A DNA stretch of 64,000 bases from Saprospiraceae bacterium (GTDB lineage Bacteria; Bacteroidota; Bacteroidia; Chitinophagales; Saprospiraceae): contig JADKGD010000031.1 of the NCBI GenBank assembly GCA_016717145.1, positions 23,351-87,350 on the forward strand, given 5' to 3'. Every line of letters starts with the position of its first letter. The first letter of the stretch is position 1. The position numbers were made by a program, and so were the translations under genes. Below the pieces are notes generated by a model. It did no database searches. It was not told the DNA's origin and saw only the letters and a program-made list of their open reading frames with translations. Of the stretch, positions 37,281-47,085 are shown in pieces.

Positions 37281-37330
37281 CTGTTTATTTTTATTTTTTT
37301 TTTAAAGGCCAGATGGAATCTTTGATAAAA

Positions 37331-37373
37331 AATAATCATTGTGGTTTTTATAAAATAAACCATGATCATTTTT
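37331..37373. promoter_or_regulatory. Imperfect inverted repeat in the hmuY-like leader
   Basis: AATAATCATTGTGGTTT (37331-37347) faces AAACCATGATCATTTTT (37357-37373) between the -7 box and the start codon. The left half holds ATAATCATT, like half a Fur box. An iron- or heme-dependent repressor site or a leader hairpin are both possible. Confidence 0.35.
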
Positions 37374-37427
37374 TATGTCGATTTCATGTATGATTATTGA
37401 TATGTAATTATATTATGTTTAACCACA

Positions 37428-37435
37428 CAAAGGTA
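37428..37435 (-). promoter_or_regulatory. Promoter of the hmuY-like operon, -7 box
   Basis: TACCTTTG on the minus strand matches TAnnTTTG, 147 bases before the ATG at 37280. Confidence 0.55.
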
Positions 37436-37561
37436 TGCTTAAGAATGGGTAAGGCCACATAATTGCCCCCACCAAGGTGTCAAAAGATTGTCATAATTTT
37501 GAAATATTGTATTCAGAAATATAAAAAAATAACTCGGCGTACTTTTTTAGTTTTCAAAAAC

Positions 37562-39943
37562 TTACATCTTGACTAATGTAACGCCTTCCCCGCCTTGCTC
37601 TGGTTCAGGGTGCCAAAATTCTTTGATGTCTTTGTATTGCTTCAACATTTTTTTAACCTCATTTTTCATGACGCCTGTCCCCACTCCGTGGATGATTTTA
37701 AGTTCGAATGCATTATTGAGGAGTGCATTATCCAGAAAAACCTGGAGCATATTGAGTGCGTCCGTTTTAGTATATTCTCTGATATCTATTTTGGTATCTG
37801 TTCTTTCAGTTCTTGAAATACCTATATTTACGCTTTTCTGTGACTTGATTTCTATGGGTTCTTTTGTTGAAACCAGATCAATAATCGGTACTTTAAGTTT
37901 TATGAATCCTAGTTGAATTTCCGCAATACCTTTTTCAATACTTAATATCTCACCGGTACTTGTGCCATTGCGCATACGTGCAAACGCGCCTACTTCCAGT
38001 CTCTCCGTACTGATTCTGATTTCCTTTTCAAAGACTTCCTGTTTGAGTGTAGTGAGTTCTTTAACGACTTCATCCTGTTTTATTTTAAGCGCCTCAGAAG
38101 CTTCTTTTGCTTTTGTTACGTCATTTGATGCTTTAATTTCTTTCATGATTTTCTGCATCTCTTTGTGCTGGTCCATAACTTGAATTGCGGCCTGCTCTTT
38201 TGCCTGCAGCTTAATTTTTCTTCGTTTTATGTCCAGGTCAGCATTCAAAAGTTCATACGATTGTATAAGTCGGTCAAGCCTATCCTGTTTGTACAGTATA
38301 GAAGCCAGCTTATCTTCATATTCTTTTTTTTCAGACATTAGGGAGATAAGCATATCGTCGACGGCCTTTTCGTTTTTACCGGTTTTGTTTTGGGCATATT
38401 TTACGATACGATCATCAAGCCCTATTTTGGCAGCTATCTCATAAGCAAATGAACTTCCGGGTTTCCCAATGTGCATTCGAAAAGTTGGTAACAGATTATT
38501 GGTATCAAATTCCATCGAACCATTTACAATATTATGCGCTTTGAATGCAAAAAACTTAAGATTTGAATAGTGTGTCGTGACAACACCAAATATTTTTTTA
38601 TGATTTAAATCGTTTAATACTGCTTCGGCAATGGCTCCGCCAATTTTAGGGTCCGTACCTGAACCAAATTCATCTATAAGTACCAGTGACGATTTGTCCG
38701 CGTTTTCGACCGTTATCCTCATATTTCTAAGGTGAGAACTATACGTACTTAAGTCATCTTCAAGCGATTGTTGATCACCAATGTCAACAAACATTTTATT
38801 AAATATCCCAAATATTGAATTCTCATCGGCGGGGACAAGAAAGCCCGCCTGCAGCATCATTTGAATCAGACCAACAGATTTCATGGCTACAGATTTTCCT
38901 CCTGCATTGGGACCACTAAGCACGAGTATGCGATTATTCCCAAACAAATTCAAATCAAAAGGCACCACTGCGCCAGACGAATTTTCATTTTTAAGTACCA
39001 GAATCGGGTTGAAAGCTGTTTTATATGCAAAAACCGGATCTTGCTGGGTATTGGGTCTTTTGGCATAAATCCGATATGCAAACTTCGCTTTGGACCTAAT
39101 TATATCCATTTTGACAAGTGTGTGCTGCATGATCAACAATGCATCTGCAAAAGGTCTGATAAAAGCACATAGCGCCCTCAGAATTTTATATATTTCGTGT
39201 CTGCGTTCAGCATATAAATTATAGACATCATTATTGATGGCGATCACCTTTTCAGGTTCTATATACACAGTCTTGCCTGTAGCAGATTCATCATGCAGAA
39301 TACCGGGTACTCTTCGTTTGTACTCAACTGCAACAGTTAATACCCTTCTTCCATTGCGCAAACTTTCCTGAGTATCCAGCAGAAATCCTTTACTTTTATA
39401 TGCCAACACTTCCTCATTAAATACTTTATCAAGTTCGCGTTCCTTTGATTTTATAAGTTTTGATATTTTGAGCAACTCTTCAGATGCGTTGGGTCTTACC
39501 TCTCCTTCGTCATCAAGTACTCTATCTATTTCTTTTGTAAGGCTTTTATCAATTATTATATGCGTAACAAGCTGATGAATGAGCGGATTAAATTTTGCTT
39601 TTTCAATATCCTGAAAATATTTAGTGAGTTCTAAACCTAGAGATACAATTCGATATATATTTCGAATGCTCTCAATATCAAGCACATATCCTTCCTTACG
39701 AAGCAATTTTACATCTTCAGAGATTGATTCAAAATGAGAAAGCGGGAAATGTTCTCCCCTTTCGATAGCTTTCTTATATTCGTCCGTTTCATTGAGCAAA
39801 AGATCAATACGACTCAAATCTGTCAGTATCTCGATGTCATCAAAATATGATTTAGCCATCTCAGACAGACACTCCTGTTTAACGTAGTCTATTACTTTGG
39901 TAAACTCCAGCTTATCTTTGATATCTTTTGGATAGAGAAACAT
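37562..39943 (-). CDS. mutS2: Endonuclease MutS2 (MutS-like ATPase with Smr domain)
   Basis: 793 residues. Core helices, then the ABC-type ATPase: Walker A GPNAGGKS at 344-351, DIGDQQSLEDDLSTYSSH, Walker B SLVLIDEFGSGTDP and VVTTHYSNLKFF. A coiled coil (about 520-630) precedes a KOW-like region and the C-terminal Smr nuclease domain (DALNMLQVFLDNALL, then IIHGVGTGVMKNEVKKML). MutS2 lacks the mismatch-reading domain of MutS; it acts on recombination intermediates and on collided ribosomes. Monocistronic, with a -7 box just upstream. Confidence 0.95.
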   Translation of the reverse strand: MFLYPKDIKDKLEFTKVIDYVKQECLSEMAKSYFDDIEILTDLSRIDLLLNETDEYKKAIERGEHFPLSHFESISEDVKLLRKEGYVLDIESIRNIYRIVSLGLELTKYFQDIEKAKFNPLIHQLVTHIIIDKSLTKEIDRVLDDEGEVRPNASEELLKISKLIKSKERELDKVFNEEVLAYKSKGFLLDTQESLRNGRRVLTVAVEYKRRVPGILHDESATGKTVYIEPEKVIAINNDVYNLYAERRHEIYKILRALCAFIRPFADALLIMQHTLVKMDIIRSKAKFAYRIYAKRPNTQQDPVFAYKTAFNPILVLKNENSSGAVVPFDLNLFGNNRILVLSGPNAGGKSVAMKSVGLIQMMLQAGFLVPADENSIFGIFNKMFVDIGDQQSLEDDLSTYSSHLRNMRITVENADKSSLVLIDEFGSGTDPKIGGAIAEAVLNDLNHKKIFGVVTTHYSNLKFFAFKAHNIVNGSMEFDTNNLLPTFRMHIGKPGSSFAYEIAAKIGLDDRIVKYAQNKTGKNEKAVDDMLISLMSEKKEYEDKLASILYKQDRLDRLIQSYELLNADLDIKRRKIKLQAKEQAAIQVMDQHKEMQKIMKEIKASNDVTKAKEASEALKIKQDEVVKELTTLKQEVFEKEIRISTERLEVGAFARMRNGTSTGEILSIEKGIAEIQLGFIKLKVPIIDLVSTKEPIEIKSQKSVNIGISRTERTDTKIDIREYTKTDALNMLQVFLDNALLNNAFELKIIHGVGTGVMKNEVKKMLKQYKDIKEFWHPEPEQGGEGVTLVKM

Positions 39944-39968
39944 TGCTTTATATTAATGTATATGGGTG

Positions 39969-39976
39969 CAAAATTA
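39969..39976 (-). promoter_or_regulatory. mutS2 promoter, -7 box
   Basis: TAATTTTG on the minus strand, 25 bases before ATG 39943; exact TAnnTTTG match. Confidence 0.6.
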
Positions 39977-40043
39977 GACATTTTGAACCAAAGTAAAGGA
40001 ACAATTGATTATTAGTAATGGTTTTATTACCGGATTTAATTAA

Positions 40044-41489
40044 TTAATGTTTAATAAATTTTCCTGTAAGATTCGTGCCATCACGCAGTATCATGTGATA
40101 AAAATATATACCGTCATTCAGTTCGGCAACATTCAAGGATACTAGTAATTCGGATGACATGCTAAGTCTATTTTTAATTTGACCGGAAATATCCGTTACC
40201 ATAAAATAACCCGTCATCGAGTGACTACTTTCTATGGTAATCATGTCTTCTGCAGGGTTTGGATAAATTCTGATTGACGCTATTTGAGGTTTTAGCGGTG
40301 AAAATACATCCGCTATAAAACAACCCTGAACGTCATTATCATGGAAAATCTCTTTATAGTTTGTCAATAAAACACATCTCAAATCCAGAAATTCAGCCGG
40401 ATCAAATAATGTACATTGAACATATGAAAACAAGAATGAAGACAAGTCTCCAATGCCTTCAATCCATATCACTTCATAATGCTCAGACAGTGCGTCACAA
40501 GCCAAATATAGTCGTTTTCTGGGCTTATTATCTAAAAGGATGATGGTGTCTGTTTTTACGACATTCACTTTTGTTTTAGGCCCGTATTGAAGATCGAAGG
40601 TATCACCTTTGATGAGATTGAAGTCAAAATAAAGTATTTCTTCACCATTTTGCAAAAAGTATACCTTGTTTCCTTCTTGTCTAAAGTACATTCCAGTTCC
40701 TGACCATGATACCAAAGTTGGTTTATGACCTTCGGATTGAAGTAGTTCGTTAACCATTTTCCCATTAATAATCTTTAAAGGCCCAAATCTGTATAATCTT
40801 TGAGTAATTTCCGGCAATGCGTCTCTTGTAACATCAACTTGCCAGATGTAGTCTGAACTGACCAATTTTTTGTAGGCATTAGGGTCATAACAATGTCCGG
40901 ATGAAAAGACTTTGATATCGTTTTGATAAAAACAATCCATACTCGGTGACGGGTCAAAAATGATACATGACTGTGATGGTAAAAATCTGCCTAAAGGCTC
41001 ACCTATGCCTTCTATCCAAACTAAATCATGGCTTTTAAGGCCGTTACATATAACATTAAATACAATTTTTTTTCTTGTCAGTCCATCTTCAGTGACAATA
41101 TATTCAACAGCTTTTACCATTAACTTGCTGAGGTCTGATGCTTGGATACTGTCACCAACAACTAAATTAAAATTATACTGAAGTTCTTCATTTTGCCCGT
41201 TCCAGCTATATATTTTTCCTTCTTGTTCTCTATAATATATACCGGTACCATTCCACCCCGGATTGTTTTTATCATCAAAAATCTCCTCTACATAGTATTT
41301 GTCACCCAGTCGAATACTGTCTTTTGAAAAAGAAATCTGATATTCTCTGGCAGGTGAAAACCACTGTGGGCTACTCATCTGCCAAATATTACGGTCATCT
41401 ACATACCTAAGGGTGCCATGTTGCCCGATAGCATCATAAGATAGTAAAATCATGATTAAAATAAATAGTTTTGAATTTTTCATAATCAA
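40044..41489 (-). CDS. Secreted two-repeat protein with T9SS type A sorting domain
   Basis: 481 residues with a signal peptide (about 1-22, ends AIGQ). The mature part contains two copies of a ~190-residue unit. Copy 1 has GTGIYYREQEGKIYSW, YNFNLVVGDSI and LVWIEGIGEPLG; copy 2 has GTGMYFRQEGNKVYFL, FDFNLIKGDTF and VIWIEGIGDLSS. Both copies end in a Cys followed by a phenylalanine-aspartate-proline sequence. The C-terminal 75 residues (IRIYPNPAEDMITIES onward, ending in a Lys-rich tail) are a T9SS cargo signal. Function unknown; the repeat resembles secreted proteins abundant in Saprospiraceae. It lies 9 bases after folB on the same strand, so it may share folB's transcript. Confidence 0.77.
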   Translation of the reverse strand: MIMKNSKLFILIMILLSYDAIGQHGTLRYVDDRNIWQMSSPQWFSPAREYQISFSKDSIRLGDKYYVEEIFDDKNNPGWNGTGIYYREQEGKIYSWNGQNEELQYNFNLVVGDSIQASDLSKLMVKAVEYIVTEDGLTRKKIVFNVICNGLKSHDLVWIEGIGEPLGRFLPSQSCIIFDPSPSMDCFYQNDIKVFSSGHCYDPNAYKKLVSSDYIWQVDVTRDALPEITQRLYRFGPLKIINGKMVNELLQSEGHKPTLVSWSGTGMYFRQEGNKVYFLQNGEEILYFDFNLIKGDTFDLQYGPKTKVNVVKTDTIILLDNKPRKRLYLACDALSEHYEVIWIEGIGDLSSFLFSYVQCTLFDPAEFLDLRCVLLTNYKEIFHDNDVQGCFIADVFSPLKPQIASIRIYPNPAEDMITIESSHSMTGYFMVTDISGQIKNRLSMSSELLVSLNVAELNDGIYFYHMILRDGTNLTGKFIKH

Positions 41490-41498
41490 TTTTAAAGA

Positions 41499-41849
41499 TT
41501 AATACTCCATTTCTACAACCGATTTTTCTACTTTCCCGCCAAGTTGGGGCGCTATTTTTTCTATCCTGACCTTAGCGGACCCTATGTTTTTTATTTCGAC
41601 CTTAAAACGACTTATAATATTAAATACTACTGTTTCCAGAAGTTTTTGGGGTAAAGACATCTCTTGTTTGCATATCGCATATAATAGTTCATAATTGACT
41701 GTGTCCAGGATGTTATCATCGGATGAGTCAAAAGTCATGAGTGTTACATCAGCATCGATTATAAATTTATTTCCGGTTTTACGCTCCTCTTCATAAAATC
41801 CGTGATAAGCATAAAACTCTGCCCCTTTTATGGCTACTGTTGTTTTCAT
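41499..41849 (-). CDS. folB: Dihydroneopterin aldolase
   Basis: 116 residues, the normal size. Converts 7,8-dihydroneopterin to 6-hydroxymethyl-dihydropterin in folate synthesis. Motifs: KGAEFYAYHGFYEEERKTG with the catalytic Tyr/Glu region, the central LLETVVFNI, and the C-terminal RIEKIAPQLGG, where the active-site Lys lies before PQLGG. Upstream, a 62-codon frame overlapping its ATG is not convincing. Confidence 0.9.
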   Translation of the reverse strand: MKTTVAIKGAEFYAYHGFYEEERKTGNKFIIDADVTLMTFDSSDDNILDTVNYELLYAICKQEMSLPQKLLETVVFNIISRFKVEIKNIGSAKVRIEKIAPQLGGKVEKSVVEMEY

Positions 41850-42075
41850 ATTGGGATAACTTTTATGACAAAGATATACAATCTTTTTAGTAATGTTAAG
41901 TTATAGATTCTTCTTTTTACCCAAAATCCGCCCTGGAAATTAACTGCATAAAAATCAGAATTCATATTCTCCCAAAAATGCTTCCAGCCTTTCCACCTGA
42001 CATTCCAAAAATCCTTATGTAACAAATTATTCATAAATAAGTGAATCAGGTACCCACAATCTTATTCCCAACCTT

Positions 42076-42083
42076 TATCTTTG
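42076..42083 (+). promoter_or_regulatory. Promoter of the acyl-CoA dehydrogenase gene, -7 box
   Basis: TATCTTTG, an exact TAnnTTTG match, 53 bases before ATG 42137. Confidence 0.6.
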
Positions 42084-42136
42084 TGCTTTGTTACCTTACC
42101 CAACCAATTGTTTAAACATTCTAAAAACTTAATCAA

Positions 42137-43339
42137 ATGAACACTGATATTAAAAAGTCATCAAAAACAGATAATTACGTTTATCATGATTATTATTGTA
42201 TTGATGAACTGCTCAACGAAGACCATATTCTGGCGCGTGAATCGGTACGAGAATGGGTCAAACAGGAAGTAAGTCCGATCATCGAAGATTATGCCAATAG
42301 AGCAGCATGCCCCACTCATTTATTCAAAGGTCTGGCAGAAATCGGAGCATTTGGTCCCAGTATACCGGCAGAATATGGTGGCGGAGGAATGGATGAGATA
42401 GCGTATGGTATTATTATGCAGGAACTGGAAAGAGGAGATTCGGGCATCAGATCTATGGCTTCTGTTCAGGGCTCATTGGTCATGTATCCGATTTATAAAT
42501 ATGGAAGCGAAGATCAAAGGAGAAAATATCTTCCAAAATTAGGCAGTGGCGAGTTCATCGGTTGTTTTGGCCTGACTGAACCGGATCATGGTTCAAATCC
42601 AAGTGGTATGGTGACCAATATAAAAGATGATGGAGATAGTTATATACTTAATGGATCCAAAATGTGGATTACAAATTCACCGGTGGCTGATATTGCTGTA
42701 GTTTGGGCAAAGGATGAAGATGGTAAAATCAGAGGAATTATTGTAGAAAAAGGGATGAAAGGGTTTTCCGCGCCTGAAATTCATGGTAAATGGAGCCTGA
42801 GAGCCTCCGTAACAGGTGAGCTGGTATTTGAAGACGTTCGTGTCCCTAAAGCCAATCTGCTTCCAAATGTTAGTGGGCTTAAAGGTCCTTTAGGTTGTTT
42901 GTCAAAAGCAAGATATGGCATCGCCTGGGGTGCCATCGGTGCTGCATTGGACTGTTATGATTCTGCATTAAGGTATAGTCAGGAAAGAGAACAATTTGGT
43001 AAAAAGTTAGGCCAGTTTCAACTGACACAAAAAAAATTGGCTGAAATGATCACTGAAATTACGAAAGCACAATTATTGGCATGGAGACTCGGTACACTGG
43101 CAAATAAAGGTCAGGCCACTCCGGCACAAATTTCAATGGCCAAAAGAAATAATGTTAATATGGCAATAGAGATAGCACGTGAAGCGAGGCAAATTCATGG
43201 AGGCATGGGCATTACCGGTGAATATCCTATCATGAGACATATGATGAATCTTGAGTCGGTTATTACTTACGAAGGTACGCACGACATACATCTTTTGATC
43301 ACAGGGATGGATGTGACGGGATTTAATGCATTTGGTTAA
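42137..43339 (+). CDS. Acyl-CoA dehydrogenase, glutaryl-CoA dehydrogenase-like
   Basis: 400-residue flavoenzyme. FAD-binding CFGLTEPDHGSNP and MWITNSPVADIAVVWA, the C-terminal QIHGGMGITGEYPIMRHM, and the catalytic base Glu in ITYEGTHDIHLL near 380. SVQGSLVMYPIYKYG and the substrate-site Arg pattern point to glutaryl-CoA dehydrogenase (GcdH) rather than straight-chain enzymes; GcdH makes crotonyl-CoA from glutaryl-CoA in lysine and tryptophan breakdown. The subfamily call is from motifs alone. Confidence 0.88.
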   Translation: MNTDIKKSSKTDNYVYHDYYCIDELLNEDHILARESVREWVKQEVSPIIEDYANRAACPTHLFKGLAEIGAFGPSIPAEYGGGGMDEIAYGIIMQELERGDSGIRSMASVQGSLVMYPIYKYGSEDQRRKYLPKLGSGEFIGCFGLTEPDHGSNPSGMVTNIKDDGDSYILNGSKMWITNSPVADIAVVWAKDEDGKIRGIIVEKGMKGFSAPEIHGKWSLRASVTGELVFEDVRVPKANLLPNVSGLKGPLGCLSKARYGIAWGAIGAALDCYDSALRYSQEREQFGKKLGQFQLTQKKLAEMITEITKAQLLAWRLGTLANKGQATPAQISMAKRNNVNMAIEIAREARQIHGGMGITGEYPIMRHMMNLESVITYEGTHDIHLLITGMDVTGFNAFG

Positions 43340-43358
43340 TTACAAATAAAGTGCATTT

Positions 43359-43952
43359 TTGCCAAAACAGTCAGACAGGCAGACATTTCATAAATTTAAC
43401 GCTGTAAAATTCAATAAGTTGACAAAAACGGAAATACAATTATCATTAAAAGAAAGTTACAACACTTTTATATCATATATTGATAGTCTTGAAGACAGCG
43501 ATTTTGAATATGCACCTGATGGCAAATGGTCTGCTGGCCAGCAAGTTGATCACTTAATACGATCAGTCTATCCTCTTTCCTTGGGATTGATATTGCCTTC
43601 ATTTGCCTTGAAATGGATTTTTGGGACATCAAATCGTCCTTCCAAATCATATGAAGCACTTGTAGAAAAGTATAAAATAAAATTGACCCAAGGTGGCAAA
43701 GCTTCAGGTAGGTTTATTCCTGGTCAAGTCAAATTTATGCAAAAGCAAAATTTGTGTCGCAAGTTATCTGCATCTGTTAAGAAACTAAACAGCAGATTGG
43801 ATCAGTTTTCAGAAGATGCACTTGACACACTAATTATACCACATCCATTGCTTGGCAAACTGACTTTGCGAGAGATGATGTACTTTACGATATACCATAG
43901 TATACACCACCATGATCAAACAAAAGCAAATTTAAGTCAGAGAAGTCATTAA
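43359..43952 (+). CDS. DinB/YfiT-superfamily protein (putative metal-dependent hydrolase or thiol transferase)
   Basis: 197 residues from TTG 43359; a second TTG near 43420, giving TKTEIQLSLKESYN as the N-terminus, is equally possible. Four-helix-bundle DinB fold with the metal His triad positions WSAGQQVDHLIRS near 65 and YFTIYHSIHHHDQTK near 180. Not related to DNA polymerase IV in spite of the name. Follows the acyl-CoA dehydrogenase by 19 bases, so co-transcription is likely. Substrate unknown. Confidence 0.75.
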   Translation: MPKQSDRQTFHKFNAVKFNKLTKTEIQLSLKESYNTFISYIDSLEDSDFEYAPDGKWSAGQQVDHLIRSVYPLSLGLILPSFALKWIFGTSNRPSKSYEALVEKYKIKLTQGGKASGRFIPGQVKFMQKQNLCRKLSASVKKLNSRLDQFSEDALDTLIIPHPLLGKLTLREMMYFTIYHSIHHHDQTKANLSQRSH

Positions 43953-43990
43953 AATACCACAATTACTGTTCATTAATTTTCGAAACTATT

Positions 43991-44021
43991 ATATCGGAAA
44001 TGATGGATTTTCCTACGATAT
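43991..44021. other. Hairpin in the convergent gap before the WD40 gene
   Basis: ATATCG...CGATAT with GGAAA/TTTCC pairing inside, between the ends of two convergent genes. No T-tract, so it is a weak candidate terminator or processing site. Confidence 0.3.
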
Positions 44022-47000
44022 TTATTCTGTAACTGTCTGAATCTTCCACCAGGCGCACTTCTTTTCAGGCTTTACCCTACTCAATTGAAGTTTTCCTGAA
44101 TCAATATTCAGGTATCCTTCCATCCAGCGATTTTTGATTCTCACAAAATCCGTATTATTGATTTTTTCCAATTCCCAAATAGCACTTGTCCAGTCCGGCT
44201 CTATATATCCCTGAGTAAGGACGTAATCCTCTACATTCAAATATCCGCTTGTCCATTTATTTCTGATACGTACACTATTCATGCCATCATTTACGTTTTC
44301 CAACACCCATTGCGCGCTCCACCAGCCCTGTATAATTTCTCCCGCCTCAGGAATAAGGGTTTCGACATGAATATGTTTCTTAGGCTTGCACACGCTTTGA
44401 AATCTAATGAATGTGTCAACCACAAACTCAACTGTTTCAGGTTCAATTGTAAGTTGGTGCTCAGCAATTTCTTCATATTCCTGACTTGGCAGTACCCGAA
44501 TTACAGCAATTGCTTCATCCAAAGCGCTACTATGTTTGCTACTTTCCTCTTTACAAAAATAATCCAATGTATAACGATGTGTTATGTGGTAGATTCCCGG
44601 TTTTCCAGGCGCAATAAAATTATAATTTTCATGGCCTGCATCACCTACATAATATTCAGGGTCTAAAATATCAGAAACATAACACTTTGAAATAACATTT
44701 TTTAATCCGGTATATCCTTGCACAAAACAGGACGGACAAAAAGCATCTGTCACCTTATCTGTAAGGGTTTCCCAGTCAAACTCAATATTAATATTGGCAC
44801 TGGGATTAACTTCGACATAATTGCTACCTTTATTTAAACGTACATTTTCATAAATAAAATGTCTGTCTTCCCAAAAAATATCTTTTGTGCTTTCAATTTG
44901 GTTCCAACGTTTAAAATTAAACAGTCGGATCCATTCTTCGTCATATTTATACCATGACCAACCACCACTTTTTTGAATTTTTATGTGAAATTCCTGGCCA
45001 TTTTCGAGTGTGTCTTTATTTGACATATAAAAAAACAAACTGTCAGTTTTAATGATACGAAAGGTAATACCACCACTATTGCCTTGTCTGAATCCTGCCC
45101 AATCAGCATCCAAAGGTTCAAACCTCAAACCCATTGGGTTGGTGATAATAATAGAGTCGTTATCTATTTCTGTATTAAGATTGATATCGATCCAATAATC
45201 TCCAGTCAGACATAATTGAACAGAATGTTTAGGTAATTTAGGGATTCTGAATTGGTGATTTTGGCTTAGATTTTTTTCTTTTATATAGATCCAATCGGCA
45301 TCCCGCTCAGTTTCAATAAATTCCCTACTGCCATCATTTTCTTTCCACGATTTAGTCAATTTATCACGCTTCAAATCGTCACCCCATATAAAAGCATTAA
45401 ACGGTTTGGGACCACCAAAATAATTGTATTGTGCCAACTGAAACATAAAAACATCTTCATTGTCTTTTGGTCTCAAATTAATATCCTCCATTTTATATGG
45501 CAATTCTTTGAAGGACATATTTCGAATTTTTATTCTTTTCTCTGCTTGTGCAGGCGTATTATAATTGAAAAAAAATTGCGACAGATCAAGGGCATGGTCA
45601 CGGTTCACATTAAAGGGAGATAATCTAAGACTCATCTGACGAACGGTGCTATCTTTTGAACCAGAGCTTAACATATTTCCATCAGGGCTAAATGCAATTG
45701 CAGTCACTTCACTTTTGTGGGCTTTTAAAAGCGCTATTTCTTCCCATTTATCGTGATCTGATGCGCCACAAATAGACATATGACCATCAATACTTCCCAG
45801 AGCCAACAATTTACTATCAGGGCTAAAAGTCAATGAAGTAATCTGTTTTTGATCCTGCCCAAATGGGGTAATTTTAAATTTTATGTCTTTTTTTATGTCA
45901 ATTAATGTCAACTCCCCTTGTTTATTTCCGAAAGCTACATATTTACCATCGGGGCTGAAAACGAGTTTTTGAACAGGTAAATTTCCTGTTACAAATTCTT
46001 TGACAATATGCTCTTTATGGCCGTGATCATTTTTAAAAGCCTTATTTAAGGACCATATAACAATTCTTCCATCACGAAATCCCCCGGCAAGTAGTTTATT
46101 ATCAAAACTGAAAGCCAGATCAATTGGAGACACATTTTTACTCTCCTCATTTGAAATAACTGCAGAAATGGTTTCCTTAGAAACGTCGATACCAAATTTT
46201 CCGGCAATAGCAAATAGCGTTCCGTCATTATTTATTTTGGCACAATTACCATCAATTAGAAAAATTGTATCCGGCACCAGTTTATTTATCAGATCCCAGT
46301 GAATCAAATATGTTAAACTTTCGTCACGATGCAATGAAACAAATTTGTTCATATTGCTTAGAGATTGAGTAACCAATGCCGGTAATTTTTCACTAACATT
46401 TATTCGAATCAATGATTTTTTTATCCCATTTCCCGATTTGTAATATGTAATTTGTACTGAATCGTTTTTTGTACTCTCCGTAGTTGAAAAAGCATTACTT
46501 GCAACTACCTTAAGCAAATTGGAAGTATCATATGTTAATGCGATTATTGGGCCATTCAATTTATCAGGTGTAGGAATATGCATTTCAGGGCATGGGCACA
46601 TCTCTCTTAACATAAGACGACCTGCAGAGAGTGGAAGTCGCTTGTTAGCCATTGAGGCCAATCTAATTGCTTCCTGATTGTATAACCAGGCCTGTGCATA
46701 TTCATCATTTTTTAAAGCTGCAGAGGTTTTTTCTTCAAACAGTTGAGCTAGTCTGAAGTTAGCTTCCAGATTTGCCTTGAATGCTTTTTTTGAATTTTCA
46801 ATGGCTCTGTCTGAGCTTTTGATGGCCTCTATTCGTTGCTCATTAACCTTCAAAAATATGGAATCCTGTAGTTTCTGTCTTTCTTTAATAAGGATGTTTT
46901 TATAATCGCAGGATTCAGCATCTTTGAGTTTTCTTAATGCGTCCTGTAGATTATTGGATTCGTATGCTGCCAGTGCTAATTTAAAGATAGGTCTGCAATA

Positions 47001-47066
47001 TTCCTGACCACTCAATAAACACATATTAAGGATTAAAAACAAAGTAGTAAAAAATAAATTTTTCAT
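44022..47066 (-). CDS. Exported WD40-repeat protein with N-terminal helices and C-terminal ricin-like lectin repeats
   Basis: 1014 residues; third gene of the CHAT-STAND-WD40 operon, 19 bases after the STAND gene. A clear signal peptide (1-20, ends LLSGQ) sends it across the inner membrane. Residues about 25-150 are helical and TPR/coiled-coil-like. WD40-type blades occupy about 170-480, best seen as SFDNKLLAGGFRDGRIVIW (320-338), FSPDGKYVAFGNKQGE (370-385), FSPDSKLLALGSIDG (414-428) and FSPDGNMLSSGSKDST (459-474). A long middle region is uncharacterised and includes CPSC. At about 905-1010 two ricin-type repeats read VRIRNKWTSGYLNVE and VRIKNRWMEGYLNID, suggesting glycan binding. I infer a sensor or scaffold on the outer side of the membrane. 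Confidence 0.8.
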   Translation of the reverse strand: MKNLFFTTLFLILNMCLLSGQEYCRPIFKLALAAYESNNLQDALRKLKDAESCDYKNILIKERQKLQDSIFLKVNEQRIEAIKSSDRAIENSKKAFKANLEANFRLAQLFEEKTSAALKNDEYAQAWLYNQEAIRLASMANKRLPLSAGRLMLREMCPCPEMHIPTPDKLNGPIIALTYDTSNLLKVVASNAFSTTESTKNDSVQITYYKSGNGIKKSLIRINVSEKLPALVTQSLSNMNKFVSLHRDESLTYLIHWDLINKLVPDTIFLIDGNCAKINNDGTLFAIAGKFGIDVSKETISAVISNEESKNVSPIDLAFSFDNKLLAGGFRDGRIVIWSLNKAFKNDHGHKEHIVKEFVTGNLPVQKLVFSPDGKYVAFGNKQGELTLIDIKKDIKFKITPFGQDQKQITSLTFSPDSKLLALGSIDGHMSICGASDHDKWEEIALLKAHKSEVTAIAFSPDGNMLSSGSKDSTVRQMSLRLSPFNVNRDHALDLSQFFFNYNTPAQAEKRIKIRNMSFKELPYKMEDINLRPKDNEDVFMFQLAQYNYFGGPKPFNAFIWGDDLKRDKLTKSWKENDGSREFIETERDADWIYIKEKNLSQNHQFRIPKLPKHSVQLCLTGDYWIDINLNTEIDNDSIIITNPMGLRFEPLDADWAGFRQGNSGGITFRIIKTDSLFFYMSNKDTLENGQEFHIKIQKSGGWSWYKYDEEWIRLFNFKRWNQIESTKDIFWEDRHFIYENVRLNKGSNYVEVNPSANINIEFDWETLTDKVTDAFCPSCFVQGYTGLKNVISKCYVSDILDPEYYVGDAGHENYNFIAPGKPGIYHITHRYTLDYFCKEESSKHSSALDEAIAVIRVLPSQEYEEIAEHQLTIEPETVEFVVDTFIRFQSVCKPKKHIHVETLIPEAGEIIQGWWSAQWVLENVNDGMNSVRIRNKWTSGYLNVEDYVLTQGYIEPDWTSAIWELEKINNTDFVRIKNRWMEGYLNIDSGKLQLSRVKPEKKCAWWKIQTVTE

Positions 47067-47085
47067 TTATTAATATTTTTGCTTT

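Noticed and set aside
41846..42034. 62-codon minus-strand frame overlapping the folB start
   Set aside because: Tryptophan-rich, irregular composition and no recognisable domain; probably the 5' region of folB.
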